DNA of 64,000 nt from Pseudomonas sp. (GTDB lineage: Bacteria; Pseudomonadota; Gammaproteobacteria; Pseudomonadales; Pseudomonadaceae). The DNA lies in assembly GCF_030150285.1 (NCBI RefSeq), contig NZ_JASLGE010000023.1:17400-81399 (forward strand), written 5' to 3'. The position numbers were made by a program, and so were the translations under genes. Shown one piece after another: positions 59,956 to 64,000 of this stretch; position 1 is the stretch's first letter; each line of letters starts with the position of its first letter. Below the pieces are notes generated by a model. It was not told the origin of the DNA. It saw only the letters and a program-made list of their open reading frames with translations, and searched no databases.

Positions 59956-59967
59956 CATGGCTGCATC

Positions 59968-60525
59968 TTAACCGCCCTTAGACAGCTCAGCGTAGCGGTC
60001 GCACGTGGTGGCGTGGTCCATGACCATGCCGCTGGCCTGCATGAAGGCGTAGCAAATGGTCGGGCCGACGAAGGTAAACCCGGCTTTTTTCAAGCCTTTG
60101 CTCATGGCCTCGGCTTCGGGCGTTACCGCCGGGAATTCATGCCGTTCGGTGAAATGGTTGATCTTGGGCTGGCCCCCCACAAACGACCACAGGAAGTCGA
60201 CGGGGTCTTCAAGCGCCAGCCAGGCTTGGGCATTGCGCCGCGCGCCGGTCACTTTCAAGCGGTTGCGCACAATCCCCGGATCCAGCAGCAAGGCCTCGAT
60301 TTCGGCGTCCGTCATCACCGCCAGGCGCTGTGCATCAAAGCCAAACATGACCTTGCGATAGTGCTCACGCTTGCGCAAAACCGTGATCCACGACAACCCG
60401 GCCTGGAACCCTTCGAGCAATAACAACTCGAAGAGCGCATGCGCATCGCGCAACGGCACGCCCCACTCTTGATCGTGATAGGCCGCGTACAGCGGGTCGT
60501 CAGGACACCAGAAACAACGTGGCAT
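59968..60525 (-). CDS. tag: DNA-3-methyladenine glycosylase I
   Basis: 185 aa. MPRCFWCPDDPLYAAYHDQE has the N-terminal zinc Cys and His, GVPLRDAHALFELLLLEGFQ follows, WITVLRKREHYRKVMFGFD is the helical core, and the C-terminal zinc ligands are in MVMDHATTCDRY. Excises 3-methyladenine. Start ATG 60525; an open frame continues far upstream antisense to glyQ but is not coding. Divergent from glyQ. Confidence 0.95.
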   Translation of the reverse strand: MPRCFWCPDDPLYAAYHDQEWGVPLRDAHALFELLLLEGFQAGLSWITVLRKREHYRKVMFGFDAQRLAVMTDAEIEALLLDPGIVRNRLKVTGARRNAQAWLALEDPVDFLWSFVGGQPKINHFTERHEFPAVTPEAEAMSKGLKKAGFTFVGPTICYAFMQASGMVMDHATTCDRYAELSKGG

Positions 60526-60606
60526 ATAGGCTCCAAAAGGTGGTGGCGCGACCGAATCGGGTATACTCCCGCTCTTTAAATCGCAGCCCAAGAAACAGGT
60601 GAATTT

Positions 60607-61556
<950 letters not shown>

Positions 61557-61560
<4 letters not shown>

Positions 61561-63611
61561 GTGCTCAAGATTTCCTGGTTGAACTGGGCACCGAAGAGCT
61601 GCCACCCAAGGCACTCAATACCCTGGCCGATGCGTTCCTGGCCGGTATCGAAAAAGGCCTGCAGACTGCCGGCCTGAAGTTTGAAGCCAAAAAAGTCTAC
61701 GCCGCGCCGCGCCGTCTGGCTGTGCTGCTGACCGCGCTGGAAACCCAGCAGCCGGACCGCAACATCAACCTGGACGGCCCACCGCGTCAGGCAGCTTTCG
61801 ATGCCGACGGCAACCCGACCCAGGCCGCCCTTGGCTTTGCCAAGAAGTGTGGCGTAGAGCTGAGCGAGATCGACCAAAGTGGCCCGAAACTGCGTTTCAG
61901 CCAGGTCATCACCGGCAAGCCGACCGCCAGCCTGTTGCCGACCATCGTTGAAGACTCCCTGAACGACCTGCCTATCCCCAAGCGCATGCGCTGGGGTGCG
62001 CGCAAGGAAGAGTTCGTGCGTCCGACCCAATGGCTGGTGATGCTGCTCGGTGACCAGGTCATCGATTGCACCATCCTCGCCCAGAAGGCCGGTCGTGAGT
62101 CCCGTGGTCACCGCTTCCATCATCCAGAAAGCGTGCGTATCACTTCGCCGGCCAACTACCTCAACGACCTGCGCGCTGCTTATGTGCTGGCCGACGCCAA
62201 TGAGCGTCGCGAGCTGATCAGCAAGCGCACCGAAGAATTGGCCCGCCTGCAGGAAGGCACCGCCATCGTGCCGCCAAGCCTGCTGGACGAAGTGACCGCC
62301 CTGGTGGAATGGCCGGTGCCGCTGGTGTGCTCGTTCGAAGAGCGTTTCCTCGATGTGCCGCAAGAAGCCTTGATCACCACCATGCAGGACAACCAGAAAT
62401 ACTTCTGCCTGCTGGATGTGGACGGTAAGTTGTTGCCGCGTTTTATCACCGTGGCCAACATCGAAAGCAAAGACCCGCAGCAGATCATCGCCGGTAACGA
62501 AAAAGTCGTGCGCCCGCGCCTGACCGACGCCGAGTTCTTCTTCAAGCAAGACAAGAAGCAGAAGCTGGAAGACTTCAACCTGCGCCTGCAAAACGTGGTG
62601 TTCCAGGAAAAACTCGGCAGCGTCTACGACAAGGCCGTGCGTGTGTCCAAGCTGGCGGCCTACATTGCCCCACGTATTGGCGGTGATGCCGCATGGGCTG
62701 CGCGTGCCGGCTTGCTGTCCAAGTGCGACCTGGCCACCGAAATGGTCGGCGAGTTCCCTGAGATGCAAGGTGTTGCCGGTTACTACTACGCCCTCAACGA
62801 CGGCGAGCCGGACGATGTCGCCCTGGCCCTGAACGAGCAGTACATGCCACGCGGTGCCGGTGCAGAACTGCCGACCACCCTGACGGGTGCAGCTGTGGCG
62901 ATTGCCGACAAGCTCGATACGCTGGTGGGTATCTTCGGTATCGGCATGCTGCCCACCGGCAGCAAAGACCCGTATGCCCTGCGCCGTGCGGCATTGGGCG
63001 TGCTGCGTATCCTGATCGACAAGAAGCTGGACCTCGACCTGACCCAGGCCGTGGTATTCGCCGTCGGCCAGTTCGGCACCAAGGTCAAGCAAGCCGGCCT
63101 GGCCGAGCAAGTGCTGGAGTTCGTGTTCGACCGCCTGCGTGCGCGTTACGAAGACGAAGGCGTGGACGTTTCCGTCTACCTGTCGGTACGTGCCCTGCAA
63201 CCGGGTTCGGCACTGGACTTCGACCAGCGTGTACAAGCCGTGCAAGCGTTCCGCAAGCTGCCGGAAGCCGATGCCCTGGCCGCCGTGAACAAGCGCGTGT
63301 CGAACCTGTTGAGCAAGGCCGACAACCTCGGCACTGCCGAAGTCGACCCGGGCCTGTTTGCCGATGCCAAGGAGTTCTCGCTGAACTCAGCCATCGCCAA
63401 GGCCGAGAACGCCGTGAAGCCGCTGATCGCTGAGCGTAACTACGCTGAAGCGTTGGCGCGCCTGGCGTCCTTGCGTGAGCCGGTGGATGCGTTCTTCGAA
63501 GCGGTGATGATCAATGCCGATGATGCTGGCGTGCGCAAAAACCGCTACGCCATGCTGGCGCGCCTGCGTGGCTTGTTCATCAATATCGCCGACATCTCCG
63601 TACTGGGCTGA
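61557..63611 (+). CDS. glyS: Glycyl-tRNA synthetase beta subunit
   Basis: 684 aa. DFLVELGTEELPPKALNTLA start, MRWGARKEEFVRPTQWLVML near 140, the HD-like central region, and a C-terminal anticodon-binding domain resembling ArgRS (about 550-684, ending LRGLFINIADISVLG). Binds tRNA-Gly with GlyQ in an alpha2beta2 enzyme. Confidence 0.98.
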
Positions 63612-63616
63612 TCATA

Positions 63617-64000
63617 TTGAAACTGCTGATTCTCGATCGGGACGGGGTGATCAACTACGACTCCGACGCTTACATCAAGTCGGTGGAGGAGTGGATCCCG
63701 CTGCCCGGTTCGATCGAGGCCATCGCGCAGTTGAGCAAAGCCGGCTGGACGGTGGCCATCGCCACCAACCAGTCCGGCATCGCCCGCGGTTACTACGACA
63801 TCGCGACCCTGGAGGCCATGCACGCGCGTTTGCGCGCGTTAGTGGCAGAGCAGGGCGGCGAGGTGGGGCTGGTGGTCTACTGCCCCCACGGGCCGGACGA
63901 AGGCTGCGATTGCCGCAAGCCCAAGCCTGGCATGTTGAAAATTATTGCAGAACATTACAAGGTGCCCTTGGCTGGGATATGGTTCGTCGGGGACAGCCTC
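63617..64000 (+). CDS. gmhB: D-glycero-D-manno-heptose-1,7-bisphosphate 7-phosphatase, 5' part
   Basis: HAD phosphatase of ADP-heptose synthesis for LPS core. 128 codons are present before the window ends. TTG start at 63617, reading MKLLILDRDGVINYDSDAYI with nucleophile Asp and DxDGV motif. Later come TVAIATNQSGIARGYY (motif II) and the zinc loop CPHGPDEGCDCRKPKPGM with its Cys/His ligands, then WFVGDSL (motif IV) at the edge. 5 bp after glyS, as in P. aeruginosa. Confidence 0.93.
   Translation, partial: MKLLILDRDGVINYDSDAYIKSVEEWIPLPGSIEAIAQLSKAGWTVAIATNQSGIARGYYDIATLEAMHARLRALVAEQGGEVGLVVYCPHGPDEGCDCRKPKPGMLKIIAEHYKVPLAGIWFVGDSL

Overview
The window is bacterial chromosome from a Pseudomonas sensu stricto species, most like the fluorescens/fragi side of the genus. 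The evidence is dense high-GC coding on both strands, gene content and order closely matching the origin-proximal region of P. aeruginosa as I remember it (xpt, rep, proE, MATE pump, yifB, glnK-amtB, sutA, xerC-dapF-lysA, cyaY, rnk, cyaA, then prlC, hemF, aroE, def-fmt-rsmB-trkA, glyQS, gmhB), and many Pseudomonas-type REP palindromes. I see no tRNA, rRNA, insertion sequence, prophage or CRISPR array. Species assignment is inference.

Layout. 1-4346: xpt (partial), the helicase rep and the c-di-GMP phosphodiesterase proE. 4368-8390: a four-gene leftward operon resembling the enterobacterial ynbABC set (CDP-alcohol phosphotransferase, hydrolase-methyltransferase fusion, PlsC-like acyltransferase, CdsA-like cytidylyltransferase), probably making an uncharacterised phospholipid. 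8620-11099: MATE pump and divergent LysR regulator. 11150-12643: yifB. 12772-16271: a MarR regulator divergent from a VOC protein, flavin reductase, HpaH-like hydratase and HpaI-like aldolase, which looks like a partial aromatic meta-cleavage pathway. 16333-19199: a VOC protein, ubiK, and nitrogen-responsive glnK-amtB behind a sigma-54-type promoter. 19665-25436: sutA, then the leftward lptM-lysA-dapF-DUF484-xerC-yigB operon and divergent cyaY-DUF1289. 25440-27774: rnk with a structured leader, a half-length class I adenylate cyclase lacking its regulatory half, and a TIGR02647 protein.

28138-32178 is the sulfate-uptake cluster oscA-sbp-cysTWA. 32246-35893 holds yheV-prlC, a gamma-carbonic anhydrase and a HAD phosphatase. 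36058-46174 is more accessory in character: an alpha/beta hydrolase, a stripped-down sigma-54-type AAA+ protein, an orphan MetQ, an AAA ATPase, a TriABC-like RND pump with two adaptors, and an SDR. 46335-51969: betT with a BetI-like operator, a DOPA-dioxygenase-like protein, aroE, hemF and qor. 52147-64000: tsaC, dprA, def-fmt-rsmB-trkA, a TPR protein, an LpxL-family acyltransferase, tag, glyQ-glyS and the start of gmhB.

The points most worth following up are the ynb-like lipid operon, the truncated adenylate cyclase, the partial hpa-like operon, the AAA+ regulator lacking the GAFTGA loop, and a local concentration of perfect DnaA boxes at 52.5-58.6 kb. Everything here was read by eye. No alignment, profile search or folding was run.
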